Assembly: GCA_018372435.1 (NCBI GenBank)
Contig: JAHAJA010000003.1
Coordinates: forward strand, 1-64,000
DNA: 64,000 nt
From: Clostridiales bacterium
Lineage (GTDB): Bacteria; Bacillota; Clostridia; Lachnospirales; Lachnospiraceae
Reading direction: 5' to 3'
Shown here: piece by piece, positions 1 to 9,413 of the stretch
Numbering within the stretch: the first letter of the stretch is position 1
Layout of the letters: each line of letters opens with the position of its first letter
Translations under genes and position numbers: made by a program
Notes under the pieces: generated by a model
Database searches by the model: none
Seen by the model: only the letters and a program-made list of their open reading frames with translations
What the model was told of the DNA's origin: nothing

Positions 1-21
1 TGCGGTTGGCAAATCCATCAG

Positions 22-100
22 GCGCTCCCGGGCGCAAGCAGGAAATAGCCCCTTATAGGGGCAGAGCAAGCCACCAGCTAAGCTGGTGGTCTTGACTATT
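22..100 (+). mobile_element. structured right end, possibly of an IS200/IS605-type (TnpB) element
   Basis: Three hairpins follow one another: GCGC arms at 22-25 and 32-35, GCCCC/GGGGC at 48-52 and 58-62, and a 9-bp CCACCAGCT/AGCTGGTGG stem at 71-89, followed by CTTGACTATT. This arrangement resembles the structured 3' end and omega-RNA scaffold found after tnpB genes in Firmicutes. The transposase gene itself would lie left of the window, so the identity is inferred from the fold alone. It could also be an unrelated terminator cluster. Confidence 0.4.
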
Positions 101-157
101 ATGATTTAAGTAACAATACTATAAACTGCATAATAAAACGAAAGAGAGGGATTCACT

Positions 158-979
158 ATGTACTTTCATTGTGACAGCGACTTTAACGCAAGTCCACCAC
201 ATGCCTTGTTAAAGAAATATGTTCTTTACTATAACGTAGTATTTCCCAAGCAAAATATGTTTGCAGAACACTATACACTTATGCCTAACGCCTGTGGCAC
301 ATTGTCTATTGCCTACAATGGAAATGATGTTTTAGCCGAACTATGGGGCGCTTCTGCAACGCCTAATTTGCTTGGTGGCGAACCCAATCAATACCTTGTT
401 ATTCTATTAATTCAGCTTTCACCGTATGGATTATATCAATTAACTAATTTTCATCAAGCCGAATTTACGGACAAGCGCATATCACTAAAAGATGTTGATA
501 AAGAACTTTCTAGCTTGCTCTGTCAGGCTTTTGAAACTGCCAACAACATCACGGAATTATTTTGCATGTGTGATCGGATTTTATATCGTCGCATGGAAAA
601 CAACGTAGTTTCGAATGCTCTATTCGTTGCGACAAATACAATTATGGATAGTCATGGACAAATATTTGTTACAGAGCTTGCCAGAAAAGTGGGTTATAGT
701 GACCGGCAATTAAATCGCTTATTCTTAATGCAAATTGGCATGAATGTTAAGGGGTATACTCGCCTTACCCGCTTTAACTATGTGTTGAAACACATGCACC
801 AATCGCCATGTTTCTTCTCGACTCTTGCACAACAGGCAGGGTATTTCGATCAATCCCATTTTGATAAAGATTTTAGAGCGATTAGCGGTGTTAGTCCGAA
901 AACATATCTTGAAAAAATGTCGGATTTTTACTATGATGGAACTGAGTTATTTAATACAATATCCCAAAAGGAGGGTTAA
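158..979 (+). CDS. AraC-family transcriptional regulator
   Basis: A 273-residue protein whose C-terminal third (about residues 160-255) is a double helix-turn-helix of AraC/XylS type, with the family's hallmark second helix and the G-V-S-P-K-T-Y ending. The N-terminal part is a poorly conserved effector domain without obvious ligand residues, as in many AraC regulators of drug or small-molecule response. The start is supported by an AGAGAGGG ribosome binding site. Three bases separate its stop from the next gene, whose ribosome binding site overlaps the end of this gene, so the two are probably co-transcribed and coupled. The effector is unknown. Confidence 0.85.
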   Translation: MYFHCDSDFNASPPHALLKKYVLYYNVVFPKQNMFAEHYTLMPNACGTLSIAYNGNDVLAELWGASATPNLLGGEPNQYLVILLIQLSPYGLYQLTNFHQAEFTDKRISLKDVDKELSSLLCQAFETANNITELFCMCDRILYRRMENNVVSNALFVATNTIMDSHGQIFVTELARKVGYSDRQLNRLFLMQIGMNVKGYTRLTRFNYVLKHMHQSPCFFSTLAQQAGYFDQSHFDKDFRAISGVSPKTYLEKMSDFYYDGTELFNTISQKEG

Positions 980-982
980 ACA

Positions 983-1438
983 ATGAAATATCAAGGATGT
1001 TTATTAGCAGTTAAAGATATGGCAGTTTCAAAGGATTTTTATGAAAATGTACTTCATCAGAAAGTTCAAATGGATATCGGCGCACACGTTATATTTGAGG
1101 GGATATCTTTGCAACAAGGGTATGCTGAATTAATAGGTGTTCCAGCTGATAGTGTTAAGGAAAAAGCACACAATTTCCAAACTTACTTTGAAGTAGAAAA
1201 TTTAGATGAGGTATATTCCGAACTAAAGCAGCGGTCTGATGTACTCTGGGTGCATGAAATAAAAGAATATCCATGGGGGCAACGAGATCTTCGCGTATAT
1301 GATCCGGACAAACATATTGTGGAAATTGCAGAGGATATGGGAACAGTTATCAAGCGTTTTATAAGTCAGGGCATGACGATTGATGAAGTTGCTGCACGTA
1401 CTATGTTTCCTGTTGAAGCTGTAAAGATGTATGTGTAG
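983..1438 (+). CDS. VOC (glyoxalase/bleomycin resistance fold) protein
   Basis: A 151-residue protein with one vicinal-oxygen-chelate module in its first 115 residues: the opening beta strand (LLAVKDMAVSKDFYENVL), a middle ETYF-like strand, and the closing Y-D-P-D-K-H-I-V-E-I strand with the conserved metal-binding Glu. The last 35 residues form an unusual extension that looks helical. The family includes lyases, dioxygenases and antibiotic-binding proteins, so the substrate cannot be read from sequence. The AGGAGG site lies within the end of the AraC gene, which implies translational coupling and suggests the regulator controls this protein. Confidence 0.8.
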   Translation: MKYQGCLLAVKDMAVSKDFYENVLHQKVQMDIGAHVIFEGISLQQGYAELIGVPADSVKEKAHNFQTYFEVENLDEVYSELKQRSDVLWVHEIKEYPWGQRDLRVYDPDKHIVEIAEDMGTVIKRFISQGMTIDEVAARTMFPVEAVKMYV

Positions 1439-1490
1439 TAATTGGATTATCATTATAGGGATAAATAAGTAGCTACGCTACTATTCCTTT

Positions 1491-1536
1491 ATATCGTTTG
1501 GAACAGGAATTGTACGTCTGTTGTTCCAAACGATAT
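1491..1536. repeat. perfect 15-bp inverted repeat, 16-bp spacer
   Basis: Arms at 1491-1505 (ATATCGTTTGGAACA) and 1522-1536 are exact reverse complements. They lie between the glyoxalase-fold gene and the radical SAM gene. No T-tract follows, so a simple intrinsic terminator is unlikely. It may be an operator or an RNA structure in the leader of the next gene. Confidence 0.6.
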
Positions 1537-1565
1537 CTAACGTTTGATATAAGGAGAATATTATT

Positions 1566-2426
1566 TTGAAATATATTGAATATAAAACAGAAGAAGCTAT
1601 GCATGAAATTAATATGAAATCACTCCCCTATAAATATGATTTAAATATTTATAGGGGTTGTACTCATGAATGCAAATATTGTTATGCATACTATAGCCAA
1701 AAATCTTTAAGGGATCTTGGTGAAGCGAATGATATTATAGTTAAAACGAATATAGTAGAAGTTCTTGAACGCGAACTTGCTGCTCCTACGTGGGAAAGAA
1801 AAGTGGTTAACATTGGTGGGGTTTGTGATAGCTACCAACAATGCGAGGCTAATTATAAATATATGCCTGATATTCTTCGCTTAATGATAAAATATAAAAC
1901 ACCAGTTATAATTAGTACTAAATCAGATCTAATATTACGAGACATAGATCTAATTGATGAGCTGGCAAGCGTTACATATGTTAATATTCCGGTTTGTATA
2001 ACAACGGTTGACCCAAATATATCGAAGAAAGTTGAACCAGGTGCTGTATCGCCAGAAAAAAGATTTGAAGTATTAAAAGAACTTTCAAAAACGAAAGCTT
2101 ACACTGGCTTTCATGTTATGCCAATTATACCAATATTAGCTGACGATAATGAAACATTAGAAACAATGTGTAAATGGGCAAAAGAGGCAGAAGTAACTTA
2201 TATGCTTACTGGTATACTTTATATGTCAGGTGGAATCAGAAAAAGATTTATGAACTTCATTAAGGAAGAGTTTCCGGAACATTATGATGCTTTTAATAAA
2301 TTATACCCTAAAGGTGCCGCAGACCCTGAATATAAAAGTAATTTACACGAAAGATTTAATATATTAAAAGAAAAATATAATATTAATACCTCTTATGCTA
2401 AGTTTTTACCTAAAAATCATAAATAA
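1566..2426 (+). CDS. SPL-family radical SAM protein
   Basis: A 286-residue protein with the radical SAM cluster motif C-x3-C-x2-C at C32, C36 and C39 (sequence GCTHECKYCY), followed by the (beta/alpha) barrel typical of the spore-photoproduct-lyase-like group (COG1533). These proteins bind a 4Fe-4S cluster and cleave S-adenosylmethionine. It lacks the features that would mark it as true SplB, so the substrate is unknown. The start codon is TTG at 1566, chosen because a good AAGGAGA site sits at 1551-1557 with 8-base spacing and no closer ATG exists. It is transcribed alone and ends before a terminator. Confidence 0.8.
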   Translation: MKYIEYKTEEAMHEINMKSLPYKYDLNIYRGCTHECKYCYAYYSQKSLRDLGEANDIIVKTNIVEVLERELAAPTWERKVVNIGGVCDSYQQCEANYKYMPDILRLMIKYKTPVIISTKSDLILRDIDLIDELASVTYVNIPVCITTVDPNISKKVEPGAVSPEKRFEVLKELSKTKAYTGFHVMPIIPILADDNETLETMCKWAKEAEVTYMLTGILYMSGGIRKRFMNFIKEEFPEHYDAFNKLYPKGAADPEYKSNLHERFNILKEKYNINTSYAKFLPKNHK

Positions 2427-2472
2427 GGCAGTATCAATGAGATTGGTATCTTAACCTTTGTCATGGGCATAA

Positions 2473-2559
2473 ATTAATTTGGCGGAAGAGGCTAAGGCTT
2501 TAGCATCACTTGTAGATGTTAAAGTTTTTGAGGTTATAAATGTATGGAAGGCAAGCTGA
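2473..2559 (+). pseudogene. possible fragment of a decayed gene
   Basis: An open stretch between a stop codon at 2470-2472 and TGA at 2557-2559 reads as a protein-like helix-strand segment (LAEEAKALASLVDVKVFEV). It has no start codon with a ribosome binding site. It runs into the terminator stem at 2547. It looks like the 3' tail of a lost gene, but the family is not recognised. Confidence 0.25.
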
Positions 2560-2577
2560 AATGGTTTGCCTTCTTTT
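2547..2577 (+). terminator. intrinsic terminator
   Basis: GAAGGCAA at 2547-2554 pairs with TTGCCTTC at 2566-2573, followed by TTTT. It closes the region after the radical SAM gene. Confidence 0.7.
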
Positions 2578-2791
2578 CACGTTCGTTAATATTTTTGTCT
2601 TGGTGTATAGTAAAGCCAGAAGTAAAGCTACACAGACTTATCCATAATAAGATTTAACAAATAGAACTACTAACTATTTGAATGGCTAATAAACTTGACT
2701 TTTTTTAACGTATTTACTCTTTATCTGTAATTAGATATAATTGGATATAGGTATAAAATATTGAGAAAAGTCATTTAGAGGATAAAAGTAT

Positions 2792-3496
2792 ATGAAGTAT
2801 GATTGCATAGTTATAGATGATGAATTAGATATTGCCAAGACTACGGCGGAATATTTTGAAATGTTTGGTATTAAGACTACATATGCTACAGAATATGAGG
2901 AGGGTATGAGATTATTTACGGAGAATGAAGTGTCATTACTTATATTGGATATTAATCTGAGAGAACGCTCCGGGTTTAATTTCTGTAAAAGCATACGTGA
3001 GGAATCGGATATTCCAATATTGTTTATTAGTGCAAGAGATAGCGAAGGTGACATATTAACAGGACTTAATATTGGGGGAGATGATTATATTATAAAACCA
3101 TTTACTTTAAATATATTACTGGCTAAGGCTAAGACCATGCTTAAACGTTACCAAACCTATATTAGTATGAATAAGGAAGAACCGATAGTTTCATCTCTTC
3201 CTGCGCATATCACACTTGATCATAATTACCGGCAGGTTAGTGTAAATGGAGAGATAGTCAAATTCAAGAATCAGGAATTTCGACTACTGGCATATTTGAT
3301 TAAACACTGTAACCGTGTCATTCCGAAAGAGGAATTGTTTGAGAAGGTATGGGAGGATGTTTATGTAAGTGATGTTACTTTAAATGTTCATATTCGGCGC
3401 ATTCGTGAGAAAATCGAAAGAGATCCGAAGAATCCTAAGTACATAAAGACAATCTGGGGTGTGGGATATGTGTTCGAAGTAAAGGTGCCTAATTAA
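2792..3496 (+). CDS. OmpR-family response regulator
   Basis: A 234-residue two-domain regulator. The receiver domain (1-115) has the acidic pair D9-D10, the phosphoacceptor D53 (LLILDINL) and K102 (IIKPF). The C-terminal winged helix (about 130-232) has the OmpR/PhoB transactivation and wing motifs (HIRRIREK, IWGVGYVF). The next gene, its sensor kinase, begins one base after the stop codon. The pair faces an ABC exporter/serine hydrolase operon on the other strand, the usual arrangement of cell-envelope stress systems, which makes that operon the likely target. Confidence 0.95.
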   Translation: MKYDCIVIDDELDIAKTTAEYFEMFGIKTTYATEYEEGMRLFTENEVSLLILDINLRERSGFNFCKSIREESDIPILFISARDSEGDILTGLNIGGDDYIIKPFTLNILLAKAKTMLKRYQTYISMNKEEPIVSSLPAHITLDHNYRQVSVNGEIVKFKNQEFRLLAYLIKHCNRVIPKEELFEKVWEDVYVSDVTLNVHIRRIREKIERDPKNPKYIKTIWGVGYVFEVKVPN

Positions 3497-3497
3497 G

Positions 3498-4757
3498 ATG
3501 AAAAAGATAAAATATATTTTTATAAGTATGATAGCTGTGACAGTAATAGCTATAGTAGGAATTATTATTTTAGATGGACAGCAACTGGACTATAGTAATG
3601 ATGTAGTAGCTCTTAACCGTATAACAATTGAGGCGGGCAACAACTTAGGGCATTTGGAAGATATGAATTTACAGCCAGATATCGGAGCTTTTGCAATCTA
3701 TGATTTAGACGGGCATCTAATTTACAGTCATGGTTATAAAGCCAAGACGATGGTAGAAGCAATAAAAGATGCGAGTGCTATGCAGAATATTATCTTGGAT
3801 AATACGCTGCTTGGTACAGTAGTTCTTGCGCCAACTTATGAGAAGACTATTTATATTTACCGAACAAAGATAATTATCATCTTATGTTGTGTTTTGATAG
3901 TAATGTGGGGAATGGCTATTACATCCGCTTATTATATCAATCGATTAATCATAAGACCATTTGAAGAAATGAAGGAGTTTGCTAAAGAAATAGCGATAGG
4001 AAATCTAGAGATGGATCTCAAGATGGATAAGAAAAATATCTTTGGGATTTTTACGGAAAGTTTCGATATCATGCGTACGGAGTTGAAGAATGCCAGAGAG
4101 AAAGCAGAAAAAACAGAGAAAAGTAAAATGGAGCTAATTGCATCTATCAGCCATGATATTAAGACACCGATTACGTCTATATTGGTAGTATGTGAATTCT
4201 TAAGTGTAATAATAAAGGATGAAGATCAACTCGCTAAGATTTTATCCATTTCCTCCAAGGCAGAGCAGATTAATCTTATGACAGCGGATTTGTTAAACAG
4301 TCAGCTTGAGGAATTAGGAGAATTAAAAGTAACAATGGCTTCGGTCCTTAGCAGTGATATCAGTAATATGTTTATCGTTGCAGACACCCAGAACAAAATA
4401 TTGAATTGTAAGCTGGAACATTGTATTGTTAAGGCTGATAAAGTGCGTATGCAGCAGGTTATTAATAACATTATTGATAATTCATATAAGTATGCAGATA
4501 CCTCAATATGGGTTGAAAGTAAGATTGTAGGCAACCGTTTGTTGATTCGCATAAAAGATATGGGAAATGGAGTGCCAGAAGAAGAGATACATAAGATAAA
4601 AGAGAAATATTATCGTGCTAAGGGTACAGAAAACAAGCACGGCAGCGGACTTGGTCTTTACATAGTTAATGACCTTATGAATAAAATGGAAGGCAGCGTA
4701 ACCTTTCGCAATGTTGAAGATGGATTTATTGTTAAACTGGAATTAGAATTAGCTTAA
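3498..4757 (+). CDS. membrane sensor histidine kinase
   Basis: A 419-residue kinase with a membrane segment at about 7-25, a short outside loop of about 100 residues, a second membrane segment at about 124-146 and a HAMP-like linker. The phosphorylated His is H219 in the S-I-S-H-D-I-K-T-P motif. The ATPase domain has the N box (NNIIDNSYKYA), G1 box (DMGNGVPEE) and G2 box (GSGLGLYI). It partners the response regulator immediately upstream. The small extracellular sensor suggests detection of an envelope-active compound or of the neighbouring transporter's state, which is inference. Confidence 0.95.
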   Translation: MKKIKYIFISMIAVTVIAIVGIIILDGQQLDYSNDVVALNRITIEAGNNLGHLEDMNLQPDIGAFAIYDLDGHLIYSHGYKAKTMVEAIKDASAMQNIILDNTLLGTVVLAPTYEKTIYIYRTKIIIILCCVLIVMWGMAITSAYYINRLIIRPFEEMKEFAKEIAIGNLEMDLKMDKKNIFGIFTESFDIMRTELKNAREKAEKTEKSKMELIASISHDIKTPITSILVVCEFLSVIIKDEDQLAKILSISSKAEQINLMTADLLNSQLEELGELKVTMASVLSSDISNMFIVADTQNKILNCKLEHCIVKADKVRMQQVINNIIDNSYKYADTSIWVESKIVGNRLLIRIKDMGNGVPEEEIHKIKEKYYRAKGTENKHGSGLGLYIVNDLMNKMEGSVTFRNVEDGFIVKLELELA

Positions 4758-4780
4758 TTTAAATATTACTTAACTTCTTT

Positions 4781-4828
4781 AGTATAGCCTCTGTCTTTTG
4801 TGATTTTTCGCAAGACAGAGGCTATACT
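4781..4828. terminator. hairpin between convergent operons
   Basis: A perfect 17-bp stem (4781-4797 with 4812-4828) around a 14-base loop lies between the convergent kinase and serine hydrolase genes. Neither side has a clear T-tract, so termination strength is uncertain. Confidence 0.55.
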
Positions 4829-4900
4829 ATAAGAATTTGGGTAGTTAACTAATTTTTCCACATTACTATTCGGTTGAAGAATGGTTAAAATCGAAGTTTG

Positions 4901-6877
4901 CTAGTTAATTGTGAATTTGGTTCCCTTTTTTCCGGCAAATGCAATATAACCGTCTTTTATTAAGTAAGAAGTCTTGGTATCATTTGCAAATAGAGAGGAA
5001 TCAATCAAGGTACCATATTGATTATATATATAATAATTGCCTTCTCCTGAAATATCAATGGAGGTATAAGTTCCGGCATCTGAATCAGTAATACGATACC
5101 ATCTGGTAAAACCATCTGGTCCAATGGTATAGGATTGGTTTTTATCTAGATCAGATAAATATTCTTCTCCTACATATTGAAAGCCATTGGTGGCTGATAG
5201 ATATTCAATATTCCCTTTTTTGATTATGTTGATATCTACTATATCACGTTTCTTCCCAACGCTTGAAAGAGAATTATCACCAGTCATGGCATAGAGGGTT
5301 CCGTTTATCACAAAATAATTATCGTTATGATTTGAAATTTCACCCCAAATATATGGTTGAGACATATAACCTGCACTGGCATAATGTTCGTCCAGAAGAA
5401 AGTACTTTTTGTCATTTCGGTTATTCCACGCTGTTTTCGAGCTTGCTAATGCTTGGAAGTCATCAAGCTTGGTTGCGAGGGTCAGACTGGAAAAGTCCGT
5501 AGATATACCGAAGTATTTTGAGTAGTATTCTGCTTGTATAGCATACTCATCACCATTTTTCAATAAGCGAAGCCCTTCCGTTATGTAACATTGTGTAACA
5601 GGTACAATCGTATTCAATATGTTATCGTCATTACAGACAAAATAACCGGAATCTAGGTAGGTAAGTTCAAAGCGCTTATTCATTTTATTGGTTGATGAAG
5701 TTGGTGTGGAAAATAAAGTTAAATACATTTTATTATTTTTAAAATCTAGGGAAAAGGAAGCGGCACCATCATAAAAACCTGCATATTCAAGATATTCCTT
5801 AGGAATAGCAGCTGGTTCACCAGAAAATGAGGTTTCTTCCGTAACTTCTGGGAGACTGGAGGTTAAATCTAGTGCACTTAATAGTAATTCATTTGCTAAA
5901 AGTGATGCATAAGAACTACTTCCTTTTGAGGATACAACAGCAGCGGACATATTATTATCTGGAAGAACAGTAAGCGCAGCATGGTAATTATCCGTATCTC
6001 CACCTTTTTCAACCGCTTGAATGTTATAGGTGTTGAATGGATATGCATTTACATCATCCCATCCTAAGCCATAATTGCCATCATAGATATGAGTACCTGC
6101 AGCCTGTTCCTTTATTGATTCGGCAACACTGGTACTGCTGAGTATGGAATAGTGATTCTTCATAAATATAGTTGAGAAAGAACTTAAGTCTGCCACTGTT
6201 GATAGAATACCTCCATCACCGAGGGTCGTTGTCATGCCAGGTGGCATAAGTCGATTATTCTTATAGGTATCAGCTATCTTTAAGCTGTCAAAATCAGAAA
6301 GCATGGTAATGGTATCCTTGGCACCCAAAGGTATCATTATATTCTTAGTTATGTAATCTGTATACGAAAGTCCGCTTACCGTTTCAATAATAAGCTCTGC
6401 CAGTTCAAAAGAATCATTACTGTATGCCGAATAAGCACCAGGATCAGCCTTTAAGCGTTGTGTACTTATATGTTGCAAAAAACGATCATGATTTGAATTA
6501 TCAATGCAGCCATACAGGTCAGAATTTGAATATAGGGATCCAAGAAGGCCTGAGGAATGATTCAGCAGCATACGGACGGTGATTTCTTTATAACGTTCAT
6601 CTGACATGGTGAATGCTGGAAGATATTCTGACACAGGGGAATCTAATTCAATTAACCCTTGGTCTACCAGCTGTAGGATGGCTGTTGCCGTAACTGTTTT
6701 ACTGATAGAACCTATGCCATATATCTTATCATCTGCTGTTAGAAGCGATTTGGGATTTTGCTCTTCTGATGTAGATTTACTTTTCTTGCTGTTACCTGCT
6801 GAGGTCGGAGCAGGTAACAGCGTTAATCCCATAAGGAGGGATAGGCCGATGAATGTTTTTAAATATAGTTTTTTCAT
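4901..6877 (-). CDS. secreted class C beta-lactamase-family serine hydrolase
   Basis: A 658-residue protein with a signal peptide (about 1-27, ending in TSA). The penicillin-binding fold shows S-x-x-K at 57-60 (SISK), Y-S-N at 152-154, an HSSGLLG motif at about 107-113 and a KGG-type triad near residue 291. The first strands normally found before S-x-x-K (about 40-50 residues with the G-A-x-V-x-V pattern) are missing, so the fold begins unusually late. The C-terminal 300 residues are a beta-rich region of unknown role. It lies 15 bases after the exporter permease on the same strand, so it is the last gene of that operon. It may be a D,D-peptidase or esterase; resistance activity is not shown. 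Confidence 0.85.
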   Translation of the reverse strand: MKKLYLKTFIGLSLLMGLTLLPAPTSAGNSKKSKSTSEEQNPKSLLTADDKIYGIGSISKTVTATAILQLVDQGLIELDSPVSEYLPAFTMSDERYKEITVRMLLNHSSGLLGSLYSNSDLYGCIDNSNHDRFLQHISTQRLKADPGAYSAYSNDSFELAELIIETVSGLSYTDYITKNIMIPLGAKDTITMLSDFDSLKIADTYKNNRLMPPGMTTTLGDGGILSTVADLSSFSTIFMKNHYSILSSTSVAESIKEQAAGTHIYDGNYGLGWDDVNAYPFNTYNIQAVEKGGDTDNYHAALTVLPDNNMSAAVVSSKGSSSYASLLANELLLSALDLTSSLPEVTEETSFSGEPAAIPKEYLEYAGFYDGAASFSLDFKNNKMYLTLFSTPTSSTNKMNKRFELTYLDSGYFVCNDDNILNTIVPVTQCYITEGLRLLKNGDEYAIQAEYYSKYFGISTDFSSLTLATKLDDFQALASSKTAWNNRNDKKYFLLDEHYASAGYMSQPYIWGEISNHNDNYFVINGTLYAMTGDNSLSSVGKKRDIVDINIIKKGNIEYLSATNGFQYVGEEYLSDLDKNQSYTIGPDGFTRWYRITDSDAGTYTSIDISGEGNYYIYNQYGTLIDSSLFANDTKTSYLIKDGYIAFAGKKGTKFTIN

Positions 6878-6892
6878 TGATCGTCTTCCTTT

Positions 6893-9400
6893 CTAATTCT
6901 CTATTAGCTCATAGGTAGAGATTCGCTTGATTTTTGAAGTAAGTAAATAGGAAACAACATAAGTAAACACAGTTACGATCATGGCAGCAGATATTAATGT
7001 AATGACAGAAGGTAACTCATATTGTATGCCGGACCAGCCGATAAGAGATATCATCTTACTTATAAAAGGTAAGGTTGTTCCGTAAGCAATAACGGAACCT
7101 AATAAAGCACCAGCAATAACAGATGGCAGAAGGCTGAAGGTAAGTTGCTTTCTTAAATCCTTGGTAGTAAATCCTAATGATTTTAGAATTCCAAACTCTA
7201 GCTTTTTGGTGTTCACTGTTTGTTTCACCATAATAGAAAGTACAACGGTAATAATAATTAGCGTAATTATTAGAATGAAAATTGCCATTAGTCCAAAGGC
7301 TAGTTTAAAAATGTTAAGATAACCTGCCAGCAGAGAAGCGGTTGAATACACTTCTTTGATGGGATAGGCAGAAGTACCACTGCTTAAGACTGTATTACCA
7401 TCAATATTTAGCGCATACTCCATACTGTCAATATTAAAATTTTGTTTTAATCTAATCATCTTGGTATCAATTATATGTTTCATTGCAGAATATTTATCAT
7501 CTGTATCGTAGGATATCTTACCGGATAATAATTCACTTTGGGTATATCCAAACTTGCTATATATAAAATGGGCAAACTGCTCATAGGTGTAACCTTTATC
7601 AAGATAGGCACATATGGTGCTGGGAGCATAGGCGGCATAGATGCGTTTATAGCCATCTTCGCTAAAATAGGTATTGTAAGACATAGTTGAGGAGGTAATA
7701 CCCGTGATGATATAGTCTGCTTTGACACCAATTGAATTTACGGTTATAACATCACCGATGTCCTTGTGTAACAAGCTTGCTACATGAATAGAAACAGCTA
7801 TTTCATTATCATTGATAGGAAAACTTCCTTCTGCAAGGTTAATAGTTTCAAGATTTTGAAAATTATCAATTACTCGTGCATTGCAAGAGGTATTATTAAC
7901 TGTTACGCCTTCAAATCCAATCCTTATGATTTTATGAACATTTTTATTGCTACTGATGATATTTGAGATTTGTTCTATGTCTGCATGGGTATCTAAGGTA
8001 ACATTACCTTCTGTTAATTCACTGTCGAGTATATTCTTGATAAAAGTGTCTTTGATTCCGAAGCTTTCAAAAAGTATTAATCCAAAGCACAGTGTGAAGC
8101 TTATGATAGTAATGATTATACAGGTAGATATATTCTGCCTTTTAAACATAAGCAAATGTTTTAAACAGAGGATTTGGTTAATGGAACCTTTTGCGTGCTC
8201 CAGCTCCACTGCATTTTTTTTAATGTTGTGGGATAGAAGTCCTCCACGGAGTATCACGGCAACATGCATTTTTTTTACTTTTAAGGTGGAAAGATAAGCG
8301 GTTATAGCAATTATAGATGTAATAATCAAGATTATGATAATGTCTACACTTATATGAACAGTACTTTTTATTAATACTCCGGTAATTAAGATTAGTATCT
8401 TATGATATAACGGTGCACTAGCATAGGATAATATGGTGCCTAATATACTGCTAATAAAACTGATTATTATGTATTCGAAGACATAACTTAAGGCAATTTG
8501 TTTGCTTGTATAGCCTAATGCTTTCAGGGTGCCAATTGCTGTAAGGTTCTCATCTATACCGGATTTGATTCTATAAATTGCCATAATTAGAGCAACTATA
8601 AAAATTACTACTGAAAATGCAATAATAATGCTTGAAATAATAGATGCAAATAAGGTAAATGCCGTGGAAAAATCGGCACGGCCAGATGCCTGTTCGATGC
8701 ATTGGGTGTTACTGGTATAAGCGGAAGAATAGTCAGTGAATTGAGATTCAATATAATGTAGCGCTTTGTAATCATCCACGGTGAAGTTTAGCAAAGTTTT
8801 GGTACCATAATTGGAGGATAATTCATGAAAAACATCAGTGGTTGCAACTATTCTTACCTGAGAGAGATTGCTGACTGCTCCAAACTCCGATACATTACAA
8901 AAACCTAATATTTCATATGTGTATTCCTGTTCAGTGGAATCCCTTAATATAAAGGAGGAGCCAATCTTATACCCTAATGCCTGAAAAGCAATGGGTAAAT
9001 AAATACCGCTTTTATTGTCTTGAGGATTTATTATGTCAATTTTGGAAATTGAACGTTCTGTATTTATGTTCTGAATGAACATGGATGTGGTGCTTGGATT
9101 CGTATCGGGCGTGTAATATTCACCAGAAAATGTAATGATATCTTCTGCATTAACACCGGTAACATGTTCTTTTGATTCCAGAAAGGTAGCAAAATCCTCA
9201 TAATACATATTTGGTGCAAAAAGTATATAGTAATCAGTTCCGTTTAATTTTTTGCTTTGGGATTCAAAAGATTTATTAACTTCGCCAGTAGATATAATCA
9301 TATTAAAAAAACAAACTGCAATCATCACAATAATGGCGAATGAAAAGATGCCACTATGCTTTCGTTTTATATTTGTAAGCGCCAAACGAAATGAAATCAT
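6893..9400 (-). CDS. FtsX-type ABC transporter permease (two FtsX domains)
   Basis: An 835-residue membrane protein: an N-terminal membrane segment (about 15-38), a large outside domain, a first FtsX block with three to four membrane segments (about 250-375), a segment near 425-445, a second outside domain, and a final FtsX block (about 700-830). This is the LolE/MacB/BceB-like exporter class that extrudes peptides or antibiotics rather than importing nutrients. It follows its ATPase by 13 bases. Together with the convergent two-component genes it forms a typical antimicrobial-peptide or envelope-stress detoxification module. The substrate is unknown. Confidence 0.9.
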   Translation of the reverse strand: MISFRLALTNIKRKHSGIFSFAIIVMIAVCFFNMIISTGEVNKSFESQSKKLNGTDYYILFAPNMYYEDFATFLESKEHVTGVNAEDIITFSGEYYTPDTNPSTTSMFIQNINTERSISKIDIINPQDNKSGIYLPIAFQALGYKIGSSFILRDSTEQEYTYEILGFCNVSEFGAVSNLSQVRIVATTDVFHELSSNYGTKTLLNFTVDDYKALHYIESQFTDYSSAYTSNTQCIEQASGRADFSTAFTLFASIISSIIIAFSVVIFIVALIMAIYRIKSGIDENLTAIGTLKALGYTSKQIALSYVFEYIIISFISSILGTILSYASAPLYHKILILITGVLIKSTVHISVDIIIILIITSIIAITAYLSTLKVKKMHVAVILRGGLLSHNIKKNAVELEHAKGSINQILCLKHLLMFKRQNISTCIIITIISFTLCFGLILFESFGIKDTFIKNILDSELTEGNVTLDTHADIEQISNIISSNKNVHKIIRIGFEGVTVNNTSCNARVIDNFQNLETINLAEGSFPINDNEIAVSIHVASLLHKDIGDVITVNSIGVKADYIITGITSSTMSYNTYFSEDGYKRIYAAYAPSTICAYLDKGYTYEQFAHFIYSKFGYTQSELLSGKISYDTDDKYSAMKHIIDTKMIRLKQNFNIDSMEYALNIDGNTVLSSGTSAYPIKEVYSTASLLAGYLNIFKLAFGLMAIFILIITLIIITVVLSIMVKQTVNTKKLEFGILKSLGFTTKDLRKQLTFSLLPSVIAGALLGSVIAYGTTLPFISKMISLIGWSGIQYELPSVITLISAAMIVTVFTYVVSYLLTSKIKRISTYELIEN

Positions 9401-9413
9401 TAAAATGTCTCCT

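Noticed and set aside
2731..3054. Minus-strand ORF of 107 codons over the response regulator
   Set aside because: It is antisense to a clear receiver domain and has no ribosome binding site or recognisable motif.
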